Assembly: GCA_004570425.1 (NCBI GenBank)
Contig: SPQJ01000007.1
Coordinates: forward strand, 78,726 to 142,725
Length of the DNA: 64,000 bases
From: Bacillus sp. AZ43
GTDB lineage: Bacteria; Actinomycetota; Actinomycetes; Mycobacteriales; Geodermatophilaceae
Direction of reading: 5' to 3'
Below are positions 7,335 to 16,410 of the stretch, piece after piece. Position 1 is the stretch's first letter; each line of letters opens with the position of its first letter. A model generated the notes under the pieces. That model was not told where the DNA came from, did not search any database, and saw nothing but the letters and a program-made list of their open reading frames with translations. The translations under genes were made by a program, and so were the position numbers.

Positions 7335-10300
7335 TCAGCTGGCCCTGTTGATCCACTGACGGCGGAAGAGGATCTCGGCGGTTCTGGGCGGCAGGTCTTC
7401 TTCCACCTCGGCGTCGTGGTTGGCCAGGATGCGGGCAACGTAGGCGTCTGCCTCGGCCCGGTTGTCCTGCGCGTCGCAGGCCGCGACCAGATCGAGCAGG
7501 GGCACGTCCTCGTAGCTGCCGGCTTTCAGCGCCACGTGAGCGGCGGCCGCAGCGAGCTCGGGCTCGCCGGCGGCGAGGTGGTGCGTCGCGACGGTGTGCG
7601 CCACGTCGACGATCATGGCGGCGTACTCGTGGTCTAGCCGGGAGTTCTCCTCGACCAGCCAGCTGTAGCCGCCGGGCGAACCCTGCCGCGATGCGGGCAG
7701 GTCGAACGGCCGCCCAGTGACGAGGTCGAGAGCGGCGCGCAGGTCGGCGATGCCGTCGACACCGCGGGCCAGCCCGCGGACTCGCAGTCGGCGGAACAGC
7801 TCGGCGTCGATGAGGACGTCGTCGATGCGGTAGCGGCCGACCCCGCCGGCGGTGACCCCGGGCGGGAGGTAGTCCGCGCCGGTCGCCGGATTGACGCCCA
7901 GCCAGGCGCGCACGATCGAGATCGACTGCCGCACCTTTGTCTTGCCGACGACATCGGGCTCGTTGGGCCAGATCGCGGTGGCGTAGCGCTCGCTGGTCAC
8001 GCCGCCGGGCCGGGTGGCCAGGTAGGCGACGATCTCGGTGTAGAACTGCCGCCGCGGGTTGCGCTCGGGCAGCGCGCCCTGCGCCCGCACTTCGACCGGG
8101 CCGAGCAGGGTCAACTTCGGCCGCGGGCAGGACGGGTCGGCCCAGTCGGCGAGGTCGGCGTCCAGGGCAGGGTCGGCGACCTCGACCTGATCGCGGATGT
8201 CTTCGTCGGTGGCCGGAGCCAGTGCCTGCACGTCCTGCTCGGTGGTCGCGGCCCGGTTCAGGTAGGTCTGCGCGGACAGCGGTAGCACCGAGTTGGTCGT
8301 CCAGGCCGCGGTGCCTGTCTGGTGGACCACCGGCACGTCGTCCGCCTGGGCCGGCGCTGGTGGCTGCCGCCGGCTGGCGCGGGACGGGTCGACTCGAAGG
8401 CCGCCGCAGGCGTCGGCGTGCTCGTCCCAGGCCTCATCGCCGCGAGAGGGTGGGACCGGGCGGTCGTCGGTGACGGTAGCCAGCGCGAGGACCTGGGCCA
8501 GCTGCGCGGCCTCGTCGGCCGGGATCTGCTGCGCGATCAGCTCGACTCCCAGGGCGGGGACGCTGAGCATGCCGGCCTCGTCGACCGTCAGCTGCCATCG
8601 GGCGGCCTCCGCGTGGTCCGGGTCGTCGATGAGCACCAACGCGACCGCGCCGCCAGCCCGCTGCTGCTTCATGGCGGTCATCAGCCGTTCCAGCCCGGCG
8701 CTGTCCTTGGCAACTTCCGGAGCGATGAGCAGCACGTGCGGCGCCCACGCGTCGCCGGCCACGTCGCGCATCCGGCCCGACAGCACATCGACGTCGGCCA
8801 TTCGCATGGCCTCGGTGACCGATTCCAGGTGGCCGTCGAGCGCCGCGATCGCCTTCTCGACGTCGTCGGTGTGGGTCAGCCGGTCGGGATTGATCTGGGC
8901 CAACTCCTTGCCGAAGCCGACCAGGGTCACCTGCAGCATCTCCGACCACGTGTTGTGCGCGAGCTCGGCAGCGAGGAACCGGGCCAGGTTCAGGCAGCGT
9001 TCGGCGTCCCCGGACAGGGATAGGGTCGCGACCCGTTCCAGGTCGAGCAGCCAGTGCTCGCCCTCGGCCGTGTAGCCCACCGACGCGAGCATGGGGAACG
9101 GTGCGAAGAAGTACGCCCGCCGCTGCTCGTCGTAGGTCAGTGGATCATCGCGCCGGATCGACCAGCGGGTGCCGGCCGAATCCACCGTCCACGGCTCCGG
9201 GGCTCCCGAGGCCGGCTCGGTGAGTACCAGAGTCAGGACGTCGTCGGTCATGCAGGCCGCCACCACGTCGGGCAGGCGAGCGGCGTCGACCCTCGCCAAA
9301 TCCTGCACCAGCGCCCGCAACGCCTGGTCCAGCCAGGTGACGTCGGCACTGCCGACGCTGCCGGCCTCCTGCAGTGCTCGTTCGACGCGCAGCAGCTCTG
9401 GTGGTGCGCTGCCGATCATGCGCCCGGGACGTCGCTGCCGGAACTGCCTGCGGCGGTAGCGCAGCAGCGCGGTCAGCGAGGCCCCGGCCAGCAGCAGCCC
9501 ACCGCCGGCGGCGAAGGCGACCATCGGCAGCTCCGAGGTGCTACCCGTCGACGTCTCGTCAGGCCTCGCCAGCGACGGCTCGACGCTGTTCGGTGCAGCC
9601 GTGGGAGACGAGGTCGGGGCGCTGGTGGCCGGACCGGGCGTGGCGGGAGGCGGCGCATTGGTGCCTGGCGCGGTCGGGTCAGCTGGAGGGGTGCTGCTCG
9701 GGGCTGGCGCTGATGGCGGTGCCGGTTCGGTCGTGGGCGGTGCCGGCTCGGCTGCAGGAGGCGCCGGTGCGCTGGGCGCAGGCGTCGCGGGACTGGTCGG
9801 GTCGGGGATGCTCAGCGTCCAGCCCGGTCGGATCAGCGACGGGTCGGTGAAGGTGGCACCTCCGGGTTGGCTGCGTCCCCGGTTGAGCTCCCAGGCTTGG
9901 CGCCAGTTGTGCCCGCTGCCGGTGATCTCCTCCGTGAGGTCCCACAGGGTGTCACCGGGTTCCACCGTGACGTCCTCGACGATTCTCGCGGTGGTCGGGG
10001 CTGGGCCCATCGGCGGCAGGCCGACCGCGTCGGGCGGCAGGACCAGCACCGAGCCCGGGACGATTTCGTTGTCCGGACCCACCGCGGTCGGGTTGAGCCT
10101 GGCGATCTCCGGATAACGCAGCGGGTCCCCGAGATGCCGCTCGGCCAGCGCCCACAGGGTGTCCCGGCGCTGCACCTGGTAGGTCGTGGTCGCGACCGGA
10201 GGCGCGTGCTCGTCCGGCATGGAGTACGCGACCGGTGTCTGCGCTATGACCGGTGCGCTGGCGTACTGCGCCGACGCCGGGACGGCGGTGGATGTGGCCG

Positions 10301-10706
10301 CGACCGGCAGCGGTGGCGCCGTTGCGGTGGATGCGGGGCCGCCGGCGGCCAGTGGAGCGACGGTGAAGCCGACCGCGACGGCGGCGACCAGGGCGGCGGC
10401 CGGCCGCTGGAAGATCCCCAGCCCGGGGAGGGCCGGAACCGGCCGTACGCGGGCGTACGCCACGATCTCCGCCACTGTCGCGGCGGTGAACAGTGCCCAG
10501 CACACCCACACCCCGGCTGCGAGGACGAGTCCGGCGAGCTGCCCGTTGTCGCGGGACGTCAGGACGGCGTCGACCTCGTCCAGCGACGGCAGGCTGTCCG
10601 GGACCAGGTGCAGAACCGCCATCAGCACCGGTACGCCGACGACGACGGCGAGCAGCGCCACGAGGGCGCCCACGGCCTTGAGCAGGCGGGCGGCGTGGCC
10701 GGTCAC
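7335..10706 (-). CDS. Large membrane protein with LysM repeats and C-terminal winged-helix/BTAD domain
   Basis: 1123 residues in mosaic order: two or three N-terminal membrane helices (about 10-30, 55-85, 100-122), two LysM peptidoglycan-binding modules (about 175-223, starting YQVQRRDTLWALAERHLGDP, and 246-300, starting VEPGDTLWDL), a Pro/Ala/Ser-rich spacer (300-395), another membrane helix (about 398-420), a long cytoplasmic region, and at the end (about 880-1110) an OmpR-like winged helix (PKLTLLGPVEV) followed by a bacterial transcriptional activator (BTAD) domain. The layout suggests a wall-sensing membrane protein with a cytoplasmic regulator-type domain. Such proteins accompany actinobacterial Tad clusters. 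It overlaps the TadE-like gene upstream by four bases and is the last gene of the pilus operon. Confidence 0.75.
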   Translation of the reverse strand: MTGHAARLLKAVGALVALLAVVVGVPVLMAVLHLVPDSLPSLDEVDAVLTSRDNGQLAGLVLAAGVWVCWALFTAATVAEIVAYARVRPVPALPGLGIFQRPAAALVAAVAVGFTVAPLAAGGPASTATAPPLPVAATSTAVPASAQYASAPVIAQTPVAYSMPDEHAPPVATTTYQVQRRDTLWALAERHLGDPLRYPEIARLNPTAVGPDNEIVPGSVLVLPPDAVGLPPMGPAPTTARIVEDVTVEPGDTLWDLTEEITGSGHNWRQAWELNRGRSQPGGATFTDPSLIRPGWTLSIPDPTSPATPAPSAPAPPAAEPAPPTTEPAPPSAPAPSSTPPADPTAPGTNAPPPATPGPATSAPTSSPTAAPNSVEPSLARPDETSTGSTSELPMVAFAAGGGLLLAGASLTALLRYRRRQFRQRRPGRMIGSAPPELLRVERALQEAGSVGSADVTWLDQALRALVQDLARVDAARLPDVVAACMTDDVLTLVLTEPASGAPEPWTVDSAGTRWSIRRDDPLTYDEQRRAYFFAPFPMLASVGYTAEGEHWLLDLERVATLSLSGDAERCLNLARFLAAELAHNTWSEMLQVTLVGFGKELAQINPDRLTHTDDVEKAIAALDGHLESVTEAMRMADVDVLSGRMRDVAGDAWAPHVLLIAPEVAKDSAGLERLMTAMKQQRAGGAVALVLIDDPDHAEAARWQLTVDEAGMLSVPALGVELIAQQIPADEAAQLAQVLALATVTDDRPVPPSRGDEAWDEHADACGGLRVDPSRASRRQPPAPAQADDVPVVHQTGTAAWTTNSVLPLSAQTYLNRAATTEQDVQALAPATDEDIRDQVEVADPALDADLADWADPSCPRPKLTLLGPVEVRAQGALPERNPRRQFYTEIVAYLATRPGGVTSERYATAIWPNEPDVVGKTKVRQSISIVRAWLGVNPATGADYLPPGVTAGGVGRYRIDDVLIDAELFRRLRVRGLARGVDGIADLRAALDLVTGRPFDLPASRQGSPGGYSWLVEENSRLDHEYAAMIVDVAHTVATHHLAAGEPELAAAAAHVALKAGSYEDVPLLDLVAACDAQDNRAEADAYVARILANHDAEVEEDLPPRTAEILFRRQWINRAS

Positions 10707-11128
10707 GACAGGCCCTCACCGGAGGTGACCCCGACCAGCAGCTGGGCGGTGTGCACGCGGGTCTGGCTGACCGGGATGCCCAGCAGGGGTGTCGAGTCGG
10801 TGACCGTCACGCTGACCTCCACGATGCCGGGGCCTGTGACGGTCACCGTGCCGGTCGCGCCGGCTTGGTCGAGGTAGGAACGGGCCGCGGTCGCCGCCAA
10901 CTGTGCGTCGGTGCTGCCGCCGGTGGGAACCGGGCCGATGGCGATGCTGGCCGCGCGGGCTGCCTCAGCCGAGTAGGTGTCGGCGCGGTTGGCGGCCTGG
11001 ATCGCGGTCCCGGCGTCGACGAGTGCGGTGACCAGGACGCCGACGATGAGCACGATGAAGCAGAACAGCACGGCCACGGACCCCCGGTCGTCCCGGAGTC
11101 CAGCGCTGGCGTGCGGGCGGGGTGTCAC
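10703..11128 (-). CDS. TadE/TadG-like pseudopilin without Glu+5
   Basis: 141 residues, GTG start overlapping the upstream stop (GTGA). The N-terminus has the DDRGS motif common to this family (residues 13-17), followed by one hydrophobic helix (about 19-40) and an Ala-rich amphipathic stretch (AANRADTYSAEAARAA), then a beta-rich C-terminal part. Unlike its two upstream relatives it has Leu instead of Glu at position +5 after the presumed processing Gly, so it may not be cut by the prepilin peptidase. It is likely a minor component of the Tad-type pilus, anchored in the membrane. It overlaps the LysM-BTAD gene by four bases. Confidence 0.65.
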   Translation of the reverse strand: MTPRPHASAGLRDDRGSVAVLFCFIVLIVGVLVTALVDAGTAIQAANRADTYSAEAARAASIAIGPVPTGGSTDAQLAATAARSYLDQAGATGTVTVTGPGIVEVSVTVTDSTPLLGIPVSQTRVHTAQLLVGVTSGEGLS

Positions 11129-11589
11129 GACAGGTCCCTGGCAGGGTCGAGCGGGCTGGTGGCGCTGTCGTGCAGCGTCCGAGAGCCGGGCAGGCCGGCA
11201 ACTCCGATGTCGGAGAGGTCGACGGTGCACGTCACGGCGACGGTGACCGATGCCGAGGCGCCCGGCGGCGCAGTGAACCTGGAGGTGTCGACGCTGACCT
11301 GGACGTCGATGCAGTGCAGGCCCTGGCTCGTCAGTGCGGTGGTGGCGGTGTCGGTGGCGATCTGCTGGGCCGCGGCGGCCGATCGGGCCAGCGAGGCGTC
11401 CCGCGCCGCGATCCCGGCGACTCCGCTGATGCGGTCGCCGGCCACCGCGATCCGGGCGCCGACCACGAGCATGGCCACCACGAGGAGTCCGACCGGCAGC
11501 AGGATCGCCAGCTCCACCGACTCCGAGCCTCGGTCGTCCCGCCACCGCCGTCGGCGGCCGTTCGGAGCCGGCTGCAGGTCGGGGCTCAT
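11125..11589 (-). CDS. TadE-like pseudopilin
   Basis: 154 residues with a basic N-terminus, then DDRGSESVELAILLPVG: a Gly21/Ser22 processing site with Glu26 at +5 followed by a hydrophobic helix, the class III prepilin signature. The remainder is extracellular, with two cysteines (LHCIDVQV and VTCTVDL) that could pair. The processing enzyme is probably the prepilin peptidase at 18972-19610. Start ATG 11589 overlaps the upstream stop (ATGA); the longer upstream frame is a shadow of the preceding gene. Three TadE-like genes in tandem suggest a set of minor pilins capping or priming the pilus (family knowledge plus inference). Confidence 0.72.
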   Translation of the reverse strand: MSPDLQPAPNGRRRRWRDDRGSESVELAILLPVGLLVVAMLVVGARIAVAGDRISGVAGIAARDASLARSAAAAQQIATDTATTALTSQGLHCIDVQVSVDTSRFTAPPGASASVTVAVTCTVDLSDIGVAGLPGSRTLHDSATSPLDPARDLS

Positions 11590-12056
11590 GGCGAGTCCGG
11601 GGTGGTGAAGCGTTCCTTGCCGCGCACCACGGTGACATCGACGGTCGGGGCGAAGCCGGGCAGCGGGATCACGTTGGGCACGCTGGCGGTGACGTGCACC
11701 GAGACCGTGGTGGCGGTGCCGGACTCGGTCACCGAGTACCGGGTGATCGCGCCGGTCCCGAGCCTGGCCAGGTACGTGTCCGCTGCCGCCTGCCCCGCTT
11801 CCCCGGTCGCCCCGTGGACGCTGGCGGCGCGGGCTCCGACGTGCGCCGCGGCGTCGGCCGCTTCCCGGGCGAAGTACCACAGCGCGAGCTGCGGGCCGGC
11901 CAACAGCAGCGCGACGATGATGGGAAACAGGATCGCGAACTCGACGCTGGATGAGCCCCGCTCGCTGCCGCGGCCGCGGTGTCGGCGGGAGCCCGGGCGC
12001 GCGACTGGACCGTGCGGCGAGGATGCCGCACGGTTCGGAGTCCGCGCCTCGAGCAT
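11586..12056 (-). CDS. TadE-like pseudopilin
   Basis: 156 residues. A basic, disordered leader precedes RGSSSVEFAILFPIIVALLL (processing Gly34, Glu39 at +5, then a membrane helix), the class III prepilin pattern of TadE proteins. After it comes an Ala-rich helix (REAADAAAHVGARAASVHG) and a beta-strand-rich external domain. The leader is longer than the usual 6-20 residues; an internal start is not obvious, so the start at 12056 is tentative. It follows the Flp-like gene by 16 bases and overlaps the next TadE-like gene by four. Role: minor pilin of the Tad apparatus. Confidence 0.72.
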   Translation of the reverse strand: MLEARTPNRAASSPHGPVARPGSRRHRGRGSERGSSSVEFAILFPIIVALLLAGPQLALWYFAREAADAAAHVGARAASVHGATGEAGQAAADTYLARLGTGAITRYSVTESGTATTVSVHVTASVPNVIPLPGFAPTVDVTVVRGKERFTTPDSP

Positions 12057-12072
12057 GAAACCGCTGCCGGTT

Positions 12073-12312
12073 CTACTGGAACAGCGACGTCTTGCTGGCC
12101 ACGAACGCGATGGCCGCTGCGCTGACCGCGCCGCCCAGCGCGATGGCCAGGATGACCATGAACGCCTTCTCCGAGGAGTCCGAGCCTCGGTCGTCGGCGA
12201 CGTGATCGGCGCTTAGCCAGGCCAGGACTGACAGCGCCATGACGGACAGGGCCGTGACGCACTGCGCCACGACGGCCTGGGCGCCCCGGCGCCGGATGGT
12301 GAGCTGGAACAT
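12073..12312 (-). CDS. Flp-like pilin candidate with an extra N-terminal helix
   Basis: 79 residues. The C-terminal half reads DRGSDSSEKAFMVILAIALG: Gly43 then Ser44 with Glu48 at +5 and a hydrophobic stretch to the end, the pattern of Flp major pilins processed by a TadV-type peptidase. Unusually, it is preceded by a second hydrophobic helix (about residues 13-34), giving a 43-residue leader rather than the normal short one. The ATG at 12312 is well supported by GGAGG six bases upstream; Met25 is an alternative. It sits exactly between TadC and TadE genes, the usual place for small pilin or scaffold genes. It could instead be a two-helix membrane scaffold. Confidence 0.6.
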   Translation of the reverse strand: MFQLTIRRRGAQAVVAQCVTALSVMALSVLAWLSADHVADDRGSDSSEKAFMVILAIALGGAVSAAAIAFVASKTSLFQ

Positions 12313-12338
12313 GGGAAACCTCCGGGTAGGCGGTGCGG

Positions 12339-13238
12339 TCAGGACGAGATCCCGAACATGCGGAGCATGAAGGGGACGAGCACGAACAAGGTCAGTCCGG
12401 TGACCAGCAGCGCCAGCGGGCGGGACATCCGCTCGCTGACCTGGTTGGCCTCGGTACGGGCGTCGGACAGCTCGGCGTGCCGAAGCGTGCGGGCGCTGGC
12501 CAGCAGGGTGTTGTAGACCGAGGCACCGTCGGCGGCCACTGCCGCGATGTCGGCGAGGTTGCGCAGCTCGGCGACCTGTAGCTCCTCACCGAGGTCGCGC
12601 AGCTCGCCCCAGGGTTTGCGGCCGGACAGCGCCGCGCGGCGGATGGCGCGGCGCATGCGGACGAACGGCATGCTGCCCGAGATCTCGGCGGCCTCTTCCA
12701 GTGCCTGCTCCACCGAGCCCCGCGCGCGACGTTCACCGGCCACCAGGGTGAGGAAGGACTCCAGGTTGCTCCGGAACTCCACCCGCGCCTTCTCCGCCGC
12801 CTCGCGTGCCTCGGCTGAGGGCAGAAACCACCCGACGACGGCGATCCCCAGCCCGACCACGACGGGCAGGACGAAAGGCACCGGGACGTCGAGCAGCACG
12901 AACACCAGGCCGAACAGCGACGGAGCGAGCAAGCCGGCGAGCGCCAGGGTCAGCTTGCGGCCCGCGAGCTGAGCGCGGGTCCAGCCAATGATCGCCAAGT
13001 CGGCGTCTGAGACGCCCAGATGCCCGTCCAACGCCCGCGCCACCGGCCCCGGCAGCCAGTCCCACCGGTCTCGGGTGGACGTCGTCACCGCCGGCGCCGT
13101 TCGCACGGTCGGCTCGGCCGCCAACTGCTCCAGTGCGGCCACCAGTGACGGCGGCACTGGACGCAGTGCACGGACCGCGAGGACGAGGCCGCCCGCGATG
13201 AGCATCCCGGCGAGGGTGGCCGTCTGCAGCCCGGTCAC
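12339..13238 (-). CDS. TadC-like inner-membrane platform protein (type II secretion F family)
   Basis: 299 residues with membrane helices near the start (about 10-25), two central ones (about 100-140) and one at the end (LLVTGLTLFVLVPFMLRMF). Between the last two lies the cytoplasmic GspF-type domain, with FRSNLESFLTLVAGERRARGSVEQALEEAA, typical of TadB/TadC proteins. With TadB it forms the inner-membrane platform on which the TadA ATPase drives pilus polymerisation. The GTG start at 13238 overlaps the TadB stop (GTGA). A gap of 26 bases separates it from the pilin gene, which has its own strong ribosome site. Confidence 0.8.
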   Translation of the reverse strand: MTGLQTATLAGMLIAGGLVLAVRALRPVPPSLVAALEQLAAEPTVRTAPAVTTSTRDRWDWLPGPVARALDGHLGVSDADLAIIGWTRAQLAGRKLTLALAGLLAPSLFGLVFVLLDVPVPFVLPVVVGLGIAVVGWFLPSAEAREAAEKARVEFRSNLESFLTLVAGERRARGSVEQALEEAAEISGSMPFVRMRRAIRRAALSGRKPWGELRDLGEELQVAELRNLADIAAVAADGASVYNTLLASARTLRHAELSDARTEANQVSERMSRPLALLVTGLTLFVLVPFMLRMFGISS

Positions 13239-14101
13239 CGGTGCACCGGAGCCTGGTCCGGGTCGAAGAGCACCCGCGGGGGCTTGACCGGGTCGGACAA
13301 CCGGCGCATCCATCGCAGCGACGTCGCGAAGATCGCAACCACTGCCAGCAGGGCGATCTGCCCCACCGGCGTCGAGTAGCCCGACAGGAAGGTCCGGGCG
13401 AACAGGGTCATCCCGACCACCAGCACCAGGGTCACCACAACGATGGTGCGCATGTTCGACCGCGGCTTGGCGCGTTCGGCCTCCACTTCACGGACCATGC
13501 GGGAGCGGTCGTCGAGGTCGGCGGCCAGCGCGGTGAGCACCTCGGCGAGCCCCGGCCCGCCGTTGCGCTCCCGCAGGATGAGCACCATGGCGATCTTCTC
13601 GGCGGCCGGGTCGTCGATCTCGCGGGCGAACTGCCGCAGCGCCGTCTCGGTGCCCTGTGGCCCCATCCTGGTCACCAGGTTGGTGACCGCCGGGGCGATC
13701 GGCTCCGGCACCGAGCTCAGGGAGCGACGCAGCGCATCGCGCGTCGACCCGGCGGCGCCGGAGCTGATCAAATCGGCCAGCCGCCGCGTCCAGTCCGCCA
13801 GCGCCTCGGACGTGGCGATCAGCCGCTTGGCTTCCTTGCCGCCGCCGAGCACCTTCGGAATGAACACGACACCGCCGGCAGCGCCCAGCGCCGCGGCCGG
13901 CCAGCCAGTGACCAGCAGGACGAGCACGCCGGCTGCCAGCGCACCGAGAAGCAGCGGAGTGGCCCCCCGCCGCGAGGACGAGCGCACCGACGGCGAGCGC
14001 TCCGGCAGGAAGGAGACGCCGCGCACCGCCCCGACGACGCCGACCAGGCCGGCCGCGAGCAGCAACCCGGCCAGGGTCAGGAGCAGGCCACCGGCCGTCA
14101 C
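13235..14101 (-). CDS. TadB-like inner-membrane platform protein (type II secretion F family)
   Basis: 288 residues. Two N-terminal helices (about 2-22 and 47-80), a cytoplasmic GspF-like domain containing LADWTRRLADLISSGAAG and later EVLTALAADLDDRSRMVREVEAERAKPR, and two C-terminal helices. This is the standard TadB arrangement, and it sits between TadA and TadC as in other tad loci. The GTG start at 14101 overlaps the ATPase stop by four bases. Its role is to anchor the ATPase and extract or assemble pilin subunits at the membrane. Confidence 0.8.
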   Translation of the reverse strand: MTAGGLLLTLAGLLLAAGLVGVVGAVRGVSFLPERSPSVRSSSRRGATPLLLGALAAGVLVLLVTGWPAAALGAAGGVVFIPKVLGGGKEAKRLIATSEALADWTRRLADLISSGAAGSTRDALRRSLSSVPEPIAPAVTNLVTRMGPQGTETALRQFAREIDDPAAEKIAMVLILRERNGGPGLAEVLTALAADLDDRSRMVREVEAERAKPRSNMRTIVVVTLVLVVGMTLFARTFLSGYSTPVGQIALLAVVAIFATSLRWMRRLSDPVKPPRVLFDPDQAPVHR

Positions 14102-15627
14102 GACGCACGCTCGCGGCGGTGAGGACCGGTGTGCCAATCCGAGGCGCCCGGGTGCAGCCAGTTCAGATCGAAGCCGACCGCGGTCAGCCGCTCGGCCAGC
14201 GACTCGCTGAGCATCCCCGGCCCCGTGGCCTGGGCGCGCCCGTCCTCGGCGCGCGGCGCGAAGATCGGCTTGAGGTCCGGCCGACCGGAGTCGCCGATCG
14301 GGCCGAGTTCGTAGATGCCGGAGACGTACCGGGCGTAGTCACGGTCGCGATGCACGTGCACGACCAGGTTCAGGGCGGCCAGCGAGCGCAGCACCAGCTC
14401 CGGGGACGGGGCCGGATGCGCCTTCAGCGCGTTGATCAGCACCTTGTCGAACACGCCGTCGGCCGACGGTGAGTGGATCGTGCACATGACCGACGAGATG
14501 CCGCTGGTCGCCGCCTCCAGCAGATAGGTGACGTAGGCACCGCGGACCTCCCCGACGAGCACCCAGGTCGGGGACGCGCGCAGCGCCAGGTGCAGCGCAT
14601 CCCCCATGTCGAACCCCCCTCTGCCTTCAGCGTTGGGTAGCCGGGACTCGAACGGTCGGCAGACCGCGTGCCGCCTGACCAGCTGCCGGCGCTCGGGATC
14701 CCACCGAGGCAGGTGCAGACCCAGCTCCCGCTCGTCCTCCACGGTGATGACCACGTTGTTCCACGGGATGGCGTTGCCCAGCGCGCGCAGCAGCGTTGTC
14801 TTGCCGACCCCCGGCGCTCCGCTGACCAGCGGAGATGCGCCGGCGAGGATCGCCGCATGCAGGAAGCCTCGCACCGGTGAGTCGACCATGTTCATCTCGT
14901 GCAGGTCGTCGAGGCTCGGATCACTGAACCGGTGCACCCGGATCACCCCGGCCGGGCGCGGCAGCACGTCCATAGCCGCCTGCAGCCGCGCGCCGAGCTC
15001 GGTCACGCCCTTCAGCCGCACGTTCAGGATGGGGCTGGCTGAGGAGAACTCGCGGCTGGTCTGACCGTCGTCCGACCGTGAACCGATCGACCGCAGCAGC
15101 TGCTCGAGCTCCTCGTCGCTGGAGGCGATCGCCGGCCCGGGCACGAGTTGGCCGCTGGCCATCCGCAGCATCGTCGGCTCGCAGCCCTCGAAGTGGATGT
15201 CCTCCACGTCGTCCCGGGCCATCAGGGGAGCCAGTCGCCCCAGCCCGTCCAGCTCGGCCAGCACGGCCGCGAAGATCCTGTCCTCGGTGGTCACTTCCGG
15301 CGCCGGACGGCCGCGATTGGCCTCGTGCAACAGCCACTGGTCGTACTCGTCGCGGATCAACTTCCGGGTCAGCTCGCGCCGCGGGCCCGGGGCGTAGTTC
15401 CTGTCCTCCACCGTCAACCGGGTCGACACCCGGTCACGCAACTCCACCACGACGCGGTACTCGGTGCTGGTGAGCTCCTTGGTATCGGCTGGTGTGGCGT
15501 CGACCGGCGCGGCCACCGCAGCCAGCGGCTCTGGCGGCGGCAACGGCGGACGCTCGCGGGCGGGCCGCGGCAGGTCAGGGGCGGCAGGCACTTCCAGCCG
15601 CGGCGACGCGGTGTCCTCGTTCCTCAT
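14098..15627 (-). CDS. cpaF: TadA/CpaF-family pilus assembly ATPase
   Basis: 509 residues. A Pro-rich leader (1-45) is followed by the CpaF N-terminal domain (DDVEDIHFEG at 139-147) and the secretion ATPase core: Walker A GAPGVGKTT (270-278), an Asp box-like VEDERELGL, Walker B WVLVGEVRG and the His-box region SSVMCTIHSPS. All catalytic elements look intact. It is a hexameric cytoplasmic motor that powers assembly of Flp-type pili. Its ATG overlaps the TadZ-like gene by four bases and its stop overlaps tadB. The frame RLPNAEGRGGFDMGDAL carries a slightly unusual insertion before the Walker B strand. Confidence 0.88.
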   Translation of the reverse strand: MRNEDTASPRLEVPAAPDLPRPARERPPLPPPEPLAAVAAPVDATPADTKELTSTEYRVVVELRDRVSTRLTVEDRNYAPGPRRELTRKLIRDEYDQWLLHEANRGRPAPEVTTEDRIFAAVLAELDGLGRLAPLMARDDVEDIHFEGCEPTMLRMASGQLVPGPAIASSDEELEQLLRSIGSRSDDGQTSREFSSASPILNVRLKGVTELGARLQAAMDVLPRPAGVIRVHRFSDPSLDDLHEMNMVDSPVRGFLHAAILAGASPLVSGAPGVGKTTLLRALGNAIPWNNVVITVEDERELGLHLPRWDPERRQLVRRHAVCRPFESRLPNAEGRGGFDMGDALHLALRASPTWVLVGEVRGAYVTYLLEAATSGISSVMCTIHSPSADGVFDKVLINALKAHPAPSPELVLRSLAALNLVVHVHRDRDYARYVSGIYELGPIGDSGRPDLKPIFAPRAEDGRAQATGPGMLSESLAERLTAVGFDLNWLHPGASDWHTGPHRRERAS

Positions 15628-16406
15628 CCGGCCACCACCTCGGCGACACGGGACGCCTCGGTCGGACTGGTCAGCGTCTTGGCCAGGGACGCCGCCGCGC
15701 GCAGCAGTGCGGACCGTTGCAGCGTCTTCGGGTTGACCGTCGCGCCGTCGGAGAGCGCCTGCGCTGCGGTCCGGTCATAGGGCAACGTGCCCGCCAGCGG
15801 TAGGTCCAACGCCTTGGCGACTTCGCCGGCGGAGTACGGCCCGTCCCCGACCACGAGTGCCGTGACCTTCGCCAAGTCGCCGAGCTCGTGTCGCAGTCGT
15901 TGCGTCGCATCCTGCGCCGCGTGCACCGACCGCACGCTGGGCCGCACCGCCAGCAGCACCCGGTCAGCGGCCCGCAGCACCGGCCAGCAGCCGCGCTCGG
16001 TCACCAGTCGTCCGGCGTCGACCAAGGCGTCCCGCCCGATCGACGCGCTCGCCGTGTGAAGGGCCGAGGCCAGCCGCTCCCATGCGTCGGCGGTGAACGA
16101 GGTGCCCTGCGCGGCGGTCGTCACTCCTGGAACCAGCCACACCTGCGGCTGCTCGGGAAGCTGCACCGCATGCTGGGCGACCATCGTGGCGGCCTGCATC
16201 GCCGGGACACCCCGCCGGGCCGCCGTCGACCATGACAGGAGTCCCCGGTCGGCGCCGACCCGGCCGGCCAGCAGCCCCGGCGCCATGTCCCCGCCAGCCG
16301 GGTCACAGTCGGCGACGAGCAATGGCCCGGGCCACGCCAGGGCCAACGCCCAGGTCGAGGTGGTCACCCCGGGCGCGGCCTTCCCCGAGGTCACGACGGT
16401 GAGCAT
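15624..16406 (-). CDS. TadZ/CpaE-like ParA-family protein with altered P-loop
   Basis: 260 residues with the MinD/ParA fold. The N-terminal loop TSGKAAPGVTTST (residues 6-18) keeps a signature-type Lys (Lys9) but lacks the GK lysine, as seen in some TadZ proteins. The next strand reads LLVADCDPAGGD, the deviant-Walker partner motif, and VLLAVRPSVRS is the later strand. Such proteins place the pilus machine at a cell site. It is just downstream of the SAF gene (4-base gap) and overlaps the TadA ATPase. ATP binding cannot be judged from sequence alone. Confidence 0.72.
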   Translation of the reverse strand: MLTVVTSGKAAPGVTTSTWALALAWPGPLLVADCDPAGGDMAPGLLAGRVGADRGLLSWSTAARRGVPAMQAATMVAQHAVQLPEQPQVWLVPGVTTAAQGTSFTADAWERLASALHTASASIGRDALVDAGRLVTERGCWPVLRAADRVLLAVRPSVRSVHAAQDATQRLRHELGDLAKVTALVVGDGPYSAGEVAKALDLPLAGTLPYDRTAAQALSDGATVNPKTLQRSALLRAAASLAKTLTSPTEASRVAEVVAG

Positions 16407-16410
16407 CAGG

